Origin: an uncultured Campylobacter sp.
Lineage (GTDB): Bacteria > Campylobacterota > Campylobacteria > Campylobacterales > Campylobacteraceae
Assembly: GCA_905373295.1 (NCBI GenBank)
Contig: CAJPSJ010000009.1
Location: forward strand, 1-16,487
Direction of reading: 5' to 3'
Length of the DNA stretch: 16,487 nucleotides
Position numbers and translations under genes: made by a program. The notes under the pieces are model-generated. The model did no database searches, was not told the origin of the DNA, and saw only the letters and a program-made list of their open reading frames with translations. Below, one piece after another: positions 1 to 7,895 of this stretch; the stretch's first letter is position 1, and each line of letters begins with the position of its first letter.

Positions 1-538
1 CGCCGCGGTGGATTTTTTGTATTTTGCAAATTTAATCCAAAGCGTCATCGGTAAATTTAATGTCAGGCTGCCTGGCAAAAATTTGAAATTTTTAAGCGAA
101 TTCGAGCAGGCGCAGATCGAGCAGGGCGGCGAGATAGTGGGCTTTATCGGGCGCGTGGATTACGCCGTAGAGGCGGGGCGCGATCTGGATAAAAGCTATC
201 TGTGCGAGATTGATTTTTCTAAGCTTAAATTTAAAAATATCGTAGCGGACGCTTATTCGAAATTTCCTAGCGTATCGCGCGATCTAAGTATTTTGGTGCC
301 GAGCGGAATGCGTTTCGAGCAGATTAAAGAGTGTATAGACGCCCTTAAAATCGAGGCGCTAAAGGAATTTATCCCAAGCGATCTTTATAGCGACGAAAGC
401 CTGGGCGATTCAAAGAGCCTGACGATCAGACTTGTATTTCAAGACCTTCAAAAAACGCTCTGCGACGAGGAAGTCGCGGGCTTTACCGATAAAATTTTAG
501 CCGCGCTTAGCAGCGAGCTGGGACTTGGGCTGCGATGA
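1..538 (+). CDS. pheT: Phenylalanine--tRNA ligase beta subunit, C-terminal part (5' end outside window)
   Basis: The beta chain of phenylalanyl-tRNA synthetase works with PheS to charge tRNA-Phe in the cytoplasm. Only about 178 C-terminal residues are visible, with codons in frame from position 2. The end of the catalytic-like core (FLYFANLIQSVIG onward) is followed by the anticodon-binding FDX-ACB domain, recognisable from YSKFPSVSRDLSIL, RLVFQDLQKTLCDEEV and the closing ALSSELGLGLR. The frame is open to the window edge, so the gene is cut by the window rather than broken. Its TGA stop overlaps the aroA start (ATGA), suggesting translational coupling. The order pheT-aroA-ispH-rpsA-serA is familiar from Campylobacter, with pheS expected just upstream. 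Confidence 0.95.
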   Translation, partial: AAVDFLYFANLIQSVIGKFNVRLPGKNLKFLSEFEQAQIEQGGEIVGFIGRVDYAVEAGRDLDKSYLCEIDFSKLKFKNIVADAYSKFPSVSRDLSILVPSGMRFEQIKECIDALKIEALKEFIPSDLYSDESLGDSKSLTIRLVFQDLQKTLCDEEVAGFTDKILAALSSELGLGLR

Positions 539-1809
539 GAATTTTTGCGCAAGCGGGCCCTTTGCGGGCGGAGATCTCAAATATCGCCGCGGATAAATCG
601 ATCTCGCACCGTGCGGCGATCTTTTCGCTGCTAGCGGAGGGAACGAGTAAAATTTCAAACTATCTAGCCGCCGAGGATACGCTAAATACGCTAAAGATCG
701 TGGAGCTTTTGGGCGCTAGCGTGCAGCGCGTAGAGGGCGAAATTCTGATCACTCCGCCTGAGGTTATCAAAGAGCCTAACGTTCCGCTTGATTGCGGCAA
801 CTCGGGCACCGCTATGCGGCTATTTATGGGCTTTTTGGCGGGACGCGAGGGCTTTTTCGTGCTGTGCGGCGATCGGTATCTAAGCGAGCGCCCGATGAGG
901 CGCGTTGCGGATCCGCTTTGCAAAGTGGGCGCTAAAATTTACGGACGAGCAGGCGGCGAAAAGGCGCCGATTGCGGTGCTCGGGCAAAAGCTCGGATATT
1001 TTGAATACGCGAGCAAAATCGCGTCCGCACAGGTCAAGACCGCTCTTATTTTAGCGGCCTTGCGCGGCAGCGGGTGCAGGTTTAGCGAGCCCGAGCTTAG
1101 CCGCGATCATAGCGAGCGGATGCTGAAAGCAATGGGCGCGCAAATTTCGCGAAACGGCCTTGCGATCGAAGTCGCGCCGCTTAGCTCGCTGCTTAGACCG
1201 CTTGAAATTTTTATCCCAAACGACCCCAGCTCGGCGTTTTTCTTCGCCGTCGCCGCAGCGATAACCCCGGGCTCGCGCATAGTGCTAAAAAATATGCTGT
1301 TAAACAAAACCCGCATAGAGGCGTATGAAATTTTAAAACGCATGGGCGTCGAGGTTAAATTTAATAAAACTAGCGAAATTTACGAGCAGATCGGCGATAT
1401 AGAGGTCGCTTACGCGCCGCTTCACGCCGTAGAGGTGAGCGAAAATATCTCGTGGCTGATAGACGAGGCGCCTGCGCTTGCGATCGCCTTTGCCTGTGCA
1501 CAGGGAAGTAGCGTGCTTAGAAATGCCGCCGAGCTGCGCGTGAAGGAGTGCGACCGCATAAAGGTAACCTGCGAAGGGCTTCGCGCCTGCGGTATTAAGG
1601 CGCGCGAGCTACAGGACGGCTGGCAGATCGAAGGTGGCGAGGCGAACGCGGCGATCATCACGCCGTGCGGCGATCATCGTATCGCTATGAGTTTTGCGAT
1701 TTTAGGCTTAAGATCGGGGATGATCATCGAGGATAGCGATTGTATCGCGACGTCGTTTCCGAACTTCGCCGCGATTTTGAGACAGATCGGAGCCGGCGTT
1801 GAAGATTGA
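535..1809 (+). CDS. aroA: 3-phosphoshikimate 1-carboxyvinyltransferase (EPSP synthase)
   Basis: It transfers the enolpyruvyl group of phosphoenolpyruvate to shikimate 3-phosphate, the sixth step of the shikimate pathway. The protein has 424 residues, normal for the family. Visible motifs, in order: DKSISHR at 20-26 (phosphate/substrate binding), CGNSGTAMR at 87-95 (PEP-binding loop), DRYLSERPMRR at 113-123, SAQVKTALILA at 164-174, NDPSSAFFF at 229-237, IDEAPALAIAF at 309-319 with the catalytic Asp310, KECDRI at 337-342, and the final DHRIAMSFAIL at 380-390. The NSGT form of the PEP loop looks closer to class II than class I enzymes, but I would not infer inhibitor behaviour from it. The ATG overlaps the pheT stop by four bases, and the 3' end overlaps the ispH start. 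Confidence 0.96.
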   Translation: MRIFAQAGPLRAEISNIAADKSISHRAAIFSLLAEGTSKISNYLAAEDTLNTLKIVELLGASVQRVEGEILITPPEVIKEPNVPLDCGNSGTAMRLFMGFLAGREGFFVLCGDRYLSERPMRRVADPLCKVGAKIYGRAGGEKAPIAVLGQKLGYFEYASKIASAQVKTALILAALRGSGCRFSEPELSRDHSERMLKAMGAQISRNGLAIEVAPLSSLLRPLEIFIPNDPSSAFFFAVAAAITPGSRIVLKNMLLNKTRIEAYEILKRMGVEVKFNKTSEIYEQIGDIEVAYAPLHAVEVSENISWLIDEAPALAIAFACAQGSSVLRNAAELRVKECDRIKVTCEGLRACGIKARELQDGWQIEGGEANAAIITPCGDHRIAMSFAILGLRSGMIIEDSDCIATSFPNFAAILRQIGAGVED

Positions 1810-2635
1810 GATGGCGAAAAGCTACGGCTTTTGCTTCGGCGTTAAGCGCGCGATCAAGATCGCAGAAAGCGCCGGCGAGGCCGCTACGATCGGCGAACTG
1901 ATACATAACGCCGAAGAGATTAACCGTTTAAAACAAAATTTCGGCGTCAAAACCCTGGAAGGCGTTAGCGAGATCAAGGACGAGCAAAAGCTCATCATCC
2001 GCACCCACGGCATCCAAAAGGACGATCTGCAAAGACTAAAGGCGCAAAACAAGCAGCTCATCGACGCTACCTGCCCTTTCGTTACTAAGCCGCAGCAGAT
2101 CGTAGAAAAGATGAGCGCGGAGGGCTACGATATCGTGATCTTCGGTGATAAAAATCATCCCGAGGTAAAGGGCGTGAAATCCTACGCAAAATCGCGCGTA
2201 TTCGTGATCATGGATACGAAGGAACTGCAAGACGTCAAGCTCGGCTCGCGCGTCGCGCTCGTTTCGCAGACTACGAAAAAGATAGAAAGCTTTACCAAAA
2301 TCGCGGATTTTTTGATGCAGCGCGCGAGGGAGCTGAGAATTTTTAATACGATTTGTAATGCGACGTTGGAAAATCAAGAGGCGGTAAAAAGCCTGTCGCA
2401 AAAGGCCGACGTGATGATAATCGTAGGCGGAAAAAATTCCTCCAACACCAAGCAGCTTTTTTTAATTTCGCAAAATTTTTGCAAAGACAGCTATCTCATA
2501 GAAAATGAAAGCGAGCTTGAACGCTCGTGGTTTGAAAACAAAAGCCTCTGCGGCATCTCCGCAGGAGCTAGCACGCCTGATTGGATCATCAAAAAAGTGG
2601 TAGCGAGAATCGAAAATTTAACGCAGAATTTATAA
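1799..2635 (+). CDS. ispH: 4-hydroxy-3-methylbut-2-enyl diphosphate reductase
   Basis: It catalyses the last step of the MEP isoprenoid pathway, reducing HMBPP to IPP and DMAPP with a [4Fe-4S] cluster. The protein has 278 residues from the TTG start. The three cluster cysteines are visible: Cys12 (GFCFGV), Cys92 (ATCPFV) and Cys186 (NTICNAT). The substrate histidines His36, His70 and His120 and the catalytic glutamate in NHPEVKG (122) are present, as is the closing SAGASTPDW. I chose TTG at 1799 because MKIEMAKSYGFCFGV fills the expected first beta strand and a GGAG lies six bases upstream. ATG at 1811 would remove those residues but remains possible. The start overlaps the aroA 3' end by 11 bases, so translation is probably coupled. 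Confidence 0.95.
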   Translation: MKIEMAKSYGFCFGVKRAIKIAESAGEAATIGELIHNAEEINRLKQNFGVKTLEGVSEIKDEQKLIIRTHGIQKDDLQRLKAQNKQLIDATCPFVTKPQQIVEKMSAEGYDIVIFGDKNHPEVKGVKSYAKSRVFVIMDTKELQDVKLGSRVALVSQTTKKIESFTKIADFLMQRARELRIFNTICNATLENQEAVKSLSQKADVMIIVGGKNSSNTKQLFLISQNFCKDSYLIENESELERSWFENKSLCGISAGASTPDWIIKKVVARIENLTQNL

Positions 2636-2680
2636 GCCCTCTTATCAAATTTACTCTTAGAAATTTATCAAATCGAAAGC

Positions 2681-2696
2681 AAATTTTGGCTAGAAT
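2681..2696 (+). promoter_or_regulatory. Candidate sigma-70-type promoter of rpsA
   Basis: The sequence AAATTTTGGCTAGAAT ends in a -10 element (TAGAAT, 2691-2696) behind a T-rich stretch, as in Campylobacter promoters that lack a -35 box. It lies about 45 bases after the ispH stop and about 50 bases before the rpsA ATG. A clear ribosome binding site (AAAGGA, 2738-2743) follows. This suggests rpsA has its own strong promoter within the cluster. The assignment rests on sequence pattern only. Confidence 0.5.
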
Positions 2697-2747
2697 CGCG
2701 CATTTTAGTTCTTTTCAAAAAAGCACAAATAAATTTAAAGGAAGCAT

Positions 2748-4415
2748 ATGGCTGAGGTGAACGAAAAGGTTCAAAACCACGCAGAGGAAGATTTTGCGAC
2801 ATTGTTAGAGGAGTATGACGCCGGCAAGTCTCGCGACGAGGTCGTCACAGGTAAGGTTATCGCCCTTAAGGACGGCGAGGTTTTTATAGACGTAGGCAGG
2901 AAGTCGGAGGGCATTTTGGACGCCGCCGAGGTTAGCGACGATCAAGGAAACCCGCAGGTTAATGTAGGAGATGACATCAAAGTCGCTATTATCGGAAGCA
3001 GAGGCGGTCGCCCGGTCGTATCGTATAAAAAGGCTTTAAAGAAGGAAAAAGTAAAGGCGTTCATCGACTCCTATGATGAAAACGCAGAGAATGTCTATGA
3101 CGTTAAAATTCTATCATTTAATAAGGGCGGTTTCGTTTGTGCTAACGCAGATGATGTGGAATTTTTTATGCCTCGCTCGCAAAGTGCGCTTAAAAACCCC
3201 AATGGCGCCGTCGGTAAAAATTTCAAAGTAAAGATCATCAAGGTCGATAGAGATGAGCAAAGCATCGTCGTATCGCGCAAGAAGCTACTTGATGAGGATC
3301 GCAAAGCAAGCAAAGAGGCGATCGAGAAAGTAATCGCCACTGAGGGCATCATCGAAGGCGTCGTCAAAAAAATCACCACCTACGGTATGTTCGTAGACGT
3401 AGGCGGCGTGGACGGACTCGTGCACTACAGCGAAATTTCATACAAAGGCCCGGTAAATCCAAGCTCGCTCTACAAAGAGGGTGATAAGGTTCCGGTTAAA
3501 GTTATCAAATACGACAACGATAAAAAACATCTCTCTCTTTCGATAAAAGAGGCGATGCCCGATCCTTGGAACGAGATCAAAGATAGCCTGGAAGTGGGCG
3601 ATACGATCCGCGTAAAAGTAAGTAATATCGAGCCTTACGGCGCGTTTGTTGATCTTGGCAACGACATCGAGGGCTTTTTGCATATCAGTGAAATTTCGTG
3701 GGATAAAAATATCAAAAATCCGAAAGATTTCATCAGCGAGGGCGAGGAGCTTGACGTCGAGGTCGTAGAGATTAACCCTAGCGAGCGCAGATTGCGCGTA
3801 AGCCTTAAAAATTTACTCACCAAGCCTTTTGACGAGTTTGTTGCTAAGCATAAAGTGGGCGACGTGCTAAAAGGCAGCGTCACTACGATTACAAATTTCG
3901 GCGCGTTTGTGAGGATCGACGGCGTAGAGGGACTTTTGCATAATGAAGACGCTTCATGGGATCGCGGCGAGAAGTGCAAAAATTTATTCAAAGTAGGCGA
4001 CGAGATCGAGGTTAAGATCATCAAGATCGACAAAGATACTCAAAAAATTTCTCTAAACCACAAAGAGCTCGGCGATAGCCCTATTAGCGATTACGCCAAG
4101 AGCCACAATCAAGGCGATGTCGTAAAAGGCAAGATCCGCGATATTAAAGAGTTCGGAATTTTTGTCGAGCTTGGAGGCGGTATAGACGCGCTTATCCGTA
4201 AGGAAGATCTCGGCAACGTAAGCGTAGATAGCCTAAAAGTGGGCGACGAAATCGAGGCTGCGATCGCTTTCATCGACGAGAAGAAAAACAGAATCCGTCT
4301 AAGCGTGCGTAGGCTGGCTCATCAGAAGGAGCGCGAGGCGCTAAATGAGATCAATAGTAACGACGACGAGAAGCAAAGCCTAGGGGATCTGATCAAAGAT
4401 CAACTAAATAAATAA
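2748..4415 (+). CDS. rpsA: 30S ribosomal protein S1
   Basis: S1 binds mRNA at the ribosome and helps translation initiation. The protein has 555 residues, the usual length for Campylobacter. Six S1 RNA-binding repeats can be placed at about residues 32-95, 114-178, 199-267, 282-355, 369-438 and 455-523. Repeats three to six are the best preserved (TYGMFVDVGGVDGLVHYSEIS, PYGAFVDLGNDIEGFLHISE and similar). The first two are diverged, as is normal because they contact the ribosome. The C-terminal tail is charged and short. The ATG is preceded by AAAGGA at good spacing. It is separated from ispH by 112 bases with a candidate promoter, and from serA by a perfect hairpin. Confidence 0.96.
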   Translation: MAEVNEKVQNHAEEDFATLLEEYDAGKSRDEVVTGKVIALKDGEVFIDVGRKSEGILDAAEVSDDQGNPQVNVGDDIKVAIIGSRGGRPVVSYKKALKKEKVKAFIDSYDENAENVYDVKILSFNKGGFVCANADDVEFFMPRSQSALKNPNGAVGKNFKVKIIKVDRDEQSIVVSRKKLLDEDRKASKEAIEKVIATEGIIEGVVKKITTYGMFVDVGGVDGLVHYSEISYKGPVNPSSLYKEGDKVPVKVIKYDNDKKHLSLSIKEAMPDPWNEIKDSLEVGDTIRVKVSNIEPYGAFVDLGNDIEGFLHISEISWDKNIKNPKDFISEGEELDVEVVEINPSERRLRVSLKNLLTKPFDEFVAKHKVGDVLKGSVTTITNFGAFVRIDGVEGLLHNEDASWDRGEKCKNLFKVGDEIEVKIIKIDKDTQKISLNHKELGDSPISDYAKSHNQGDVVKGKIRDIKEFGIFVELGGGIDALIRKEDLGNVSVDSLKVGDEIEAAIAFIDEKKNRIRLSVRRLAHQKEREALNEINSNDDEKQSLGDLIKDQLNK

Positions 4416-4423
4416 AACTCTTT

Positions 4424-4447
4424 CCGCAAGGCATCCCCGCCTTGCGG
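4424..4447 (+). terminator. Perfect 9-bp hairpin after rpsA, 25 bases before serA
   Basis: CCGCAAGGC (4424-4432) pairs exactly with GCCTTGCGG (4439-4447) around a six-base loop (ATCCCC). It begins nine bases after the rpsA stop. No run of T follows (ACCTACTTC), so it is not a textbook intrinsic terminator. It could partly terminate, stabilise or help process the rpsA mRNA end, or lower readthrough into serA, whose ribosome binding site lies ten bases downstream. The structure is read directly; the function is inferred. Confidence 0.55.
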
Positions 4448-4471
4448 ACCTACTTCAAAAGGTTAAATTTA

Positions 4472-6049
4472 ATGAAAACTATCATAGTCTGCGACGCAAT
4501 CCACAAAATCGGTTTTGATCTGCTTAAGCAAGAATCGGACGTTAAAGTAATCGACGCTACGAGCGTGCCCAAGAGCGAGCTTTATGGAATTTTAGGCGAT
4601 GCGGATGTTGCGATCACCAGAAGCTCTACGGCGGTAGATGAGAAATTCCTTGACGCGGGCACCAAGCTAAAAGCGATCGTGCGTGCGGGCGTGGGCGTCG
4701 ATAACTGCGATATTGACGGCTGCTCCAAGCGCGGCATTATTTTGATGAACGTACCTACGGCAAACACCATCGCCGCGGTCGAAATGACTATGTGCCATCT
4801 GCTAAATGCGGCGCGCAAATATGTAAATTCCTGCAACGATCTTAAAATTAATAGAATTTGGAAGCGCGAGAAATGGTACGGCACCGAGCTTTATAAAAAG
4901 AGCCTCGGCATCATCGGCTTTGGAAATATCGGTTCGCGCGTGGGGGTTCGCGCGCTTGCGTTTGGGATGAACGTCATCGCCTATGATCCGTATATCGAGC
5001 CTGAGAAGGCCACGAAGCTCGGGGTAAAATATACGAAAAATTTCGACGAAATTTTATCTTGCGATTTCATCACTATCCATACGCCGAAAAATCAAGAGAC
5101 GATAAATATAGTAGGCGAGCCGCAAATAGCGAAGATGAAAGACGGCGTACGCCTAATAAATTGCGCTAGAGGTGGGCTGTATAATGAAAAAGCGCTCGCG
5201 AACAATCTACGCAGCGGCAAGATCGCGTATCTCGGCATCGACGTTTTCGACAAAGAGCCTGCGACCGATCACGAGCTTTTGGATATCGAAAATTTAAGCG
5301 CGACTCCGCATCTTGGCGCAAATACGCTCGAATCGCAAAGCAATATCGCCCGGGAAGCCGCGGAGCAGGCTATCAGCGCCGCACGCGGCTTAAACTATCC
5401 AAACGCTTTAAATTTGCCGCTTAAGCTCGAGGATCTGCCGCGCGGTATCGAGCCGTATATAAATTTGGTCTCCAAAATGGCTTATCTTGCGGCGCAGATC
5501 AACAAAGGCCCGATCAAATCGATCACGATCGAGGGCAGCGGCGAGGTGGTTCAGTATCTAAAATCGATGCTCGTTTTTGCAATCGTAGGCGCGTTGCACG
5601 ATTCTTTGGGCGATTCGCTAAATTACGTCAACGCTAAATTTCTTGCGGATGAAAAGGGTATCGAGACGAGCTTCGGCGAGCTTGCGCGCAGTGTTTATAA
5701 AAGCGAGATCGCGGTTAAGGTTACGACCGACAAAGCGATCTCAAATGTCGCGGGTACGGTCTTTGACGGAAGCGAGGAGCGCATCGTAAATATCGGCGGA
5801 TTTAAGACCGATTTTAAGCCGAAAGGCAAGATGATAATCTTTAAAAACACCGACGTGCCGGGCGTTATCAAGTCAGTCAGTACGATCCTAGCCGACGAAA
5901 ATATCAATATCGCGGACTTCCGCCTAGGCAGAGGGGAGGAGGGGGACGCTTTGGCGGTTATTTTGGTCGATTCCGAAGTGCAAAAAAGCACGCTCGATAA
6001 ACTAGCGGCGCTTCAAACCTGCTTAATGGTGCGCTACGCAGCGCTTTAA
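4472..6049 (+). CDS. serA: D-3-phosphoglycerate dehydrogenase
   Basis: It oxidises 3-phosphoglycerate to 3-phosphohydroxypyruvate with NAD+, the first step of serine synthesis. The protein has 525 residues and the long-type architecture: a catalytic/NAD-binding core (1-310), a middle domain of the allosteric-substrate-binding type (about 320-450), and a C-terminal ACT domain (about 453-525) that usually binds serine for feedback control. Visible signatures are the Rossmann motif GFGNIG (149-154), NCARGG with the catalytic Arg233, the KEP glutamate (Glu262), and PHLGANT with His280. I chose the ATG at 4472 because AAAAGG lies about nine bases upstream. The in-frame TTG at 4442 lies within the hairpin and adds ten non-conserved residues. 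Confidence 0.95.
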   Translation: MKTIIVCDAIHKIGFDLLKQESDVKVIDATSVPKSELYGILGDADVAITRSSTAVDEKFLDAGTKLKAIVRAGVGVDNCDIDGCSKRGIILMNVPTANTIAAVEMTMCHLLNAARKYVNSCNDLKINRIWKREKWYGTELYKKSLGIIGFGNIGSRVGVRALAFGMNVIAYDPYIEPEKATKLGVKYTKNFDEILSCDFITIHTPKNQETINIVGEPQIAKMKDGVRLINCARGGLYNEKALANNLRSGKIAYLGIDVFDKEPATDHELLDIENLSATPHLGANTLESQSNIAREAAEQAISAARGLNYPNALNLPLKLEDLPRGIEPYINLVSKMAYLAAQINKGPIKSITIEGSGEVVQYLKSMLVFAIVGALHDSLGDSLNYVNAKFLADEKGIETSFGELARSVYKSEIAVKVTTDKAISNVAGTVFDGSEERIVNIGGFKTDFKPKGKMIIFKNTDVPGVIKSVSTILADENINIADFRLGRGEEGDALAVILVDSEVQKSTLDKLAALQTCLMVRYAAL

Positions 6050-6064
6050 TCCTTTTCCGCTTAG

Positions 6065-6089
6065 GAGGCGAAATTTAAAATTTTGCCTC
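6065..6089 (+). terminator. Hairpin 15 bases after serA, probable terminator
   Basis: GAGGCGAAATT pairs with AATTTTGCCTC to give an 11-pair stem containing one G-U pair, with a very small loop. It follows the serA stop closely. The tail is only moderately T-rich (ATCCAAATTCTTTA), so it is a plausible but not perfect end for the rpsA-serA transcript. Confidence 0.5.
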
Positions 6090-6253
6090 ATCCAAATTCT
6101 TTATAATTTAAATTTACAATCCAGCTTACGATGGTGTTTTATGAGACGATGCAGGAACGCGTGGCGAGGATTTTGGCGGAACTTGACATACGTGCAGAAG
6201 CCGGCACTTTGTGATTGATACATTGTGACATGCGTCCGGGCAGATACCTTTTA

Positions 6254-6281
6254 GCGTGTGGCTTTTGTAAGCGCCACACGC
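6254..6281. other. Perfect 9-bp stem-loop in the spacer
   Basis: GCGTGTGGC (6254-6262) pairs exactly with GCCACACGC (6273-6281) around a ten-base loop. It stands about 150 bases downstream of a TATAAT hexamer (6102-6107) preceded by TTCTT. This could mark a small untranslated RNA, or be a leftover of a vanished gene. No T-run follows on the plus strand. Confidence 0.35.
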
Positions 6282-6717
6282 GCGCTCTAAATTTAACTCT
6301 CGTCGCGGTTCTGTTTTTAAATTTAAATTTCGTCCTTGCGGATCTGCTTTTAAATTTCATAATCGCGGTGCTGCCGATTAAATTTTGCCGCTATGCGGGT
6401 TTGGTACTAAAAGCTAGAGGTTGCGATGCTAAACGCGGTCGAATTTTATTTTGGACATGAAGCTAAGCAAGAGTCGCTTCCAGGAAGCATCGGAGCGTTA
6501 AATTTTATTTATAAGACAACGGCAAGACGCTTTTGCCTCAAATTTATTTGCGGCAGGCGCTTCATCTCTCTAATCGTATCGCTCGTTTAATTTCAGACAG
6601 CCGCCGAGAGATCGCATTGTTGATTAAATTTTACGTTTTTGCCGAAATTGCGCTTCTGTGAAAATTCCGCCCGGTGTAAATTTGGTCGATACAAAATTTC
6701 AGCCGCAATGCGCCCTG

Positions 6718-7668
6718 CTAATTTGTGAGTTTAAGCGTTTCGATTAGGCTTAAAATTTTGCGGATCTGCGTTTGGTATTCGCGCGCGAGCTCTATACTAG
6801 CGGGCCTATCAAAAAGCGTAGTTTCGAAAAGATCGGGCGCACCGTTTAAAAATAGATATAAGCGCTTATCCATAAATACCGTGCTCAAGCTGAACTCGCC
6901 GTTCGTTTCGCGATTTATTTCGCGCAGACGCTCCATAAACGCGGGCGTTAGCAAATAGCGCGCTTCTACTTTGTCATCCGCAAATACGCGAAAATCGCGC
7001 ATAAAATCCACATCGTCCATCATCTCTTTTTCGCCGAAGATCTTGGCGTTTAGCTCCCTGCTTACCACTATCGTTTTACCCGAGGTTTTTTTCGAGAGCT
7101 CGCAGATCAGTACATTGCCGTTAAAGTCCATATAGTTATCGTAGAATACTTTGATCAACGCAATCGCCGCTATGAGCGGATTATCCGTTCCCATGTAAAA
7201 CCTACTATTACTATGTACCTCGCTGAGGCTAAATTTAATCCCACAGTGCACGCCCGTAATCCGATCCTCGCTTTCGATCCCAGATTTCCTACCAATTCTA
7301 AATTTTTGAAATTCCTCTTCTTGCATACCGGTATAGGGATAATAGTTTAAATCCGCGTTCATATCGTTTATTACGGCGTGGACGAATATCTCTTTGTAAA
7401 ATTTGTAGTAGCGAATTTCCGCTTCAGTTTTTTGACCGGCGCAATGCAGAAAAAATATCCAAAAGATCGGAAAAAAGATCAGGGCGCCCAAAAATTCGGC
7501 AATTTTTATTAGAGGAGTGTCTACTTTAACGCCGTTTAGAAACACTAATACGAACAGGACCGCAAAAAAGGCGGCTATACTGAGGTAGCGGTATCTATTA
7601 AAAGCTCTAGCGCACGCTTTTTGCTCGATTAAAGTCTGTGAAATAGCATCTTGCAAAGAAGGCGACAT
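6718..7668 (-). CDS. Membrane protein of the DUF3137 type, function unknown
   Basis: The 316-residue protein resembles the DUF3137 family. That rests on two N-terminal membrane segments (about 27-46 and 55-75), then a conserved-looking cytoplasmic part with YPYTGMQEEEF, SEDRITGVHCGIKFSLSE and a C-terminal half of alternating strands and helices. The role of this family is not known to me, and no catalytic motif stands out. The longest open frame begins at 7722, but I chose ATG 7668. It has AAGGA five bases upstream, and the only good -10 element lies between the two candidate starts. No adjacent gene appears to form an operon with it, and it converges with serA across the 670-base spacer. The family assignment is by pattern only and moderate. 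Confidence 0.8.
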   Translation of the reverse strand: MSPSLQDAISQTLIEQKACARAFNRYRYLSIAAFFAVLFVLVFLNGVKVDTPLIKIAEFLGALIFFPIFWIFFLHCAGQKTEAEIRYYKFYKEIFVHAVINDMNADLNYYPYTGMQEEEFQKFRIGRKSGIESEDRITGVHCGIKFSLSEVHSNSRFYMGTDNPLIAAIALIKVFYDNYMDFNGNVLICELSKKTSGKTIVVSRELNAKIFGEKEMMDDVDFMRDFRVFADDKVEARYLLTPAFMERLREINRETNGEFSLSTVFMDKRLYLFLNGAPDLFETTLFDRPASIELAREYQTQIRKILSLIETLKLTN

Positions 7669-7695
7669 ATCTATCCTTGAGAAAATTTCGCCCGT

Positions 7696-7710
7696 ATTGT
7701 AGCGAAATTT
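7696..7710 (-). promoter_or_regulatory. Candidate promoter of the DUF3137 gene
   Basis: Read on the minus strand the sequence is AAATTTCGCTACAAT, a -10 element (TACAAT) behind a T-rich stretch. It lies about 27 bases before the chosen ATG at 7668, leaving a short leader with AAGGA. It is nearly identical to the candidate promoter in front of the Fur-family gene (AAATTTCGCTATCAT). Confidence 0.5.
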
Positions 7711-7849
7711 AGCGGAATTCATAAAGAGCGAATTCCGCCGTATAATTGAATGGTCGAGATCGGAGCTTAATTTATGCAGTCCGCGCGGCGTAAATTTTAA
7801 AATCTTGCTCTTTGAAATTAGATCCGCGCCGGATTTAAAATTTAACGTA

Positions 7850-7874
7850 TCGCGTAAACTTATATTTCACGCGA
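7850..7874 (-). terminator. Hairpin after the ZevAB-like gene, candidate terminator
   Basis: On the minus strand TCGCGTGAA pairs with TTTACGCGA (nine pairs with one G-U) about 20 bases after the stop codon. The following bases are only moderately T-rich. It is the best candidate for the end of the znuA-ZevAB transcript. A weaker five-pair hairpin sits further on, at 7822-7834. Confidence 0.45.
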
Positions 7875-7895
7875 GCCGCCTTTGTAAATTTGCGA

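Larger units (their letters stand above)
6050..6717. other. Large spacer with no convincing gene
   Basis: This stretch separates serA (plus) from the DUF3137 gene (minus), which converge on it. Open frames inside it have unlikely compositions, dominated by the local AAATTT repeats, and lack ribosome binding sites. It holds a hairpin just after serA, a TATAAT hexamer at 6102-6107, a second perfect hairpin at 6254-6281, and a short palindrome GCTTCCAGGAAGC at 6476-6488. AAATTT occurs about a dozen times here. A 27-codon frame starts at ATG 6131 and ends at 6214; it reads protein-like (MQERVARILAELDIRAEAG) but has no ribosome binding site. It may be a gene remnant or chance. Confidence 0.6.

Noticed and set aside
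5932..5945. G-rich run in serA that might be a phase-variable tract
   Set aside because: The longest uninterrupted run is five G, too short for typical Campylobacter phase variation, and it encodes an ordinary part of the ACT domain.
6139..6360. Minus-strand open frame of 73 codons in the spacer
   Set aside because: Composition is dominated by Lys/Arg/Phe from AAATTT repeats, with no start signal and no family resemblance.
6215..6460. Plus-strand open frame of 81 codons in the spacer
   Set aside because: It has a TTG start with no ribosome binding site; the apparent hydrophobic part comes from repeated AAATTT, and the frame runs through a perfect hairpin.
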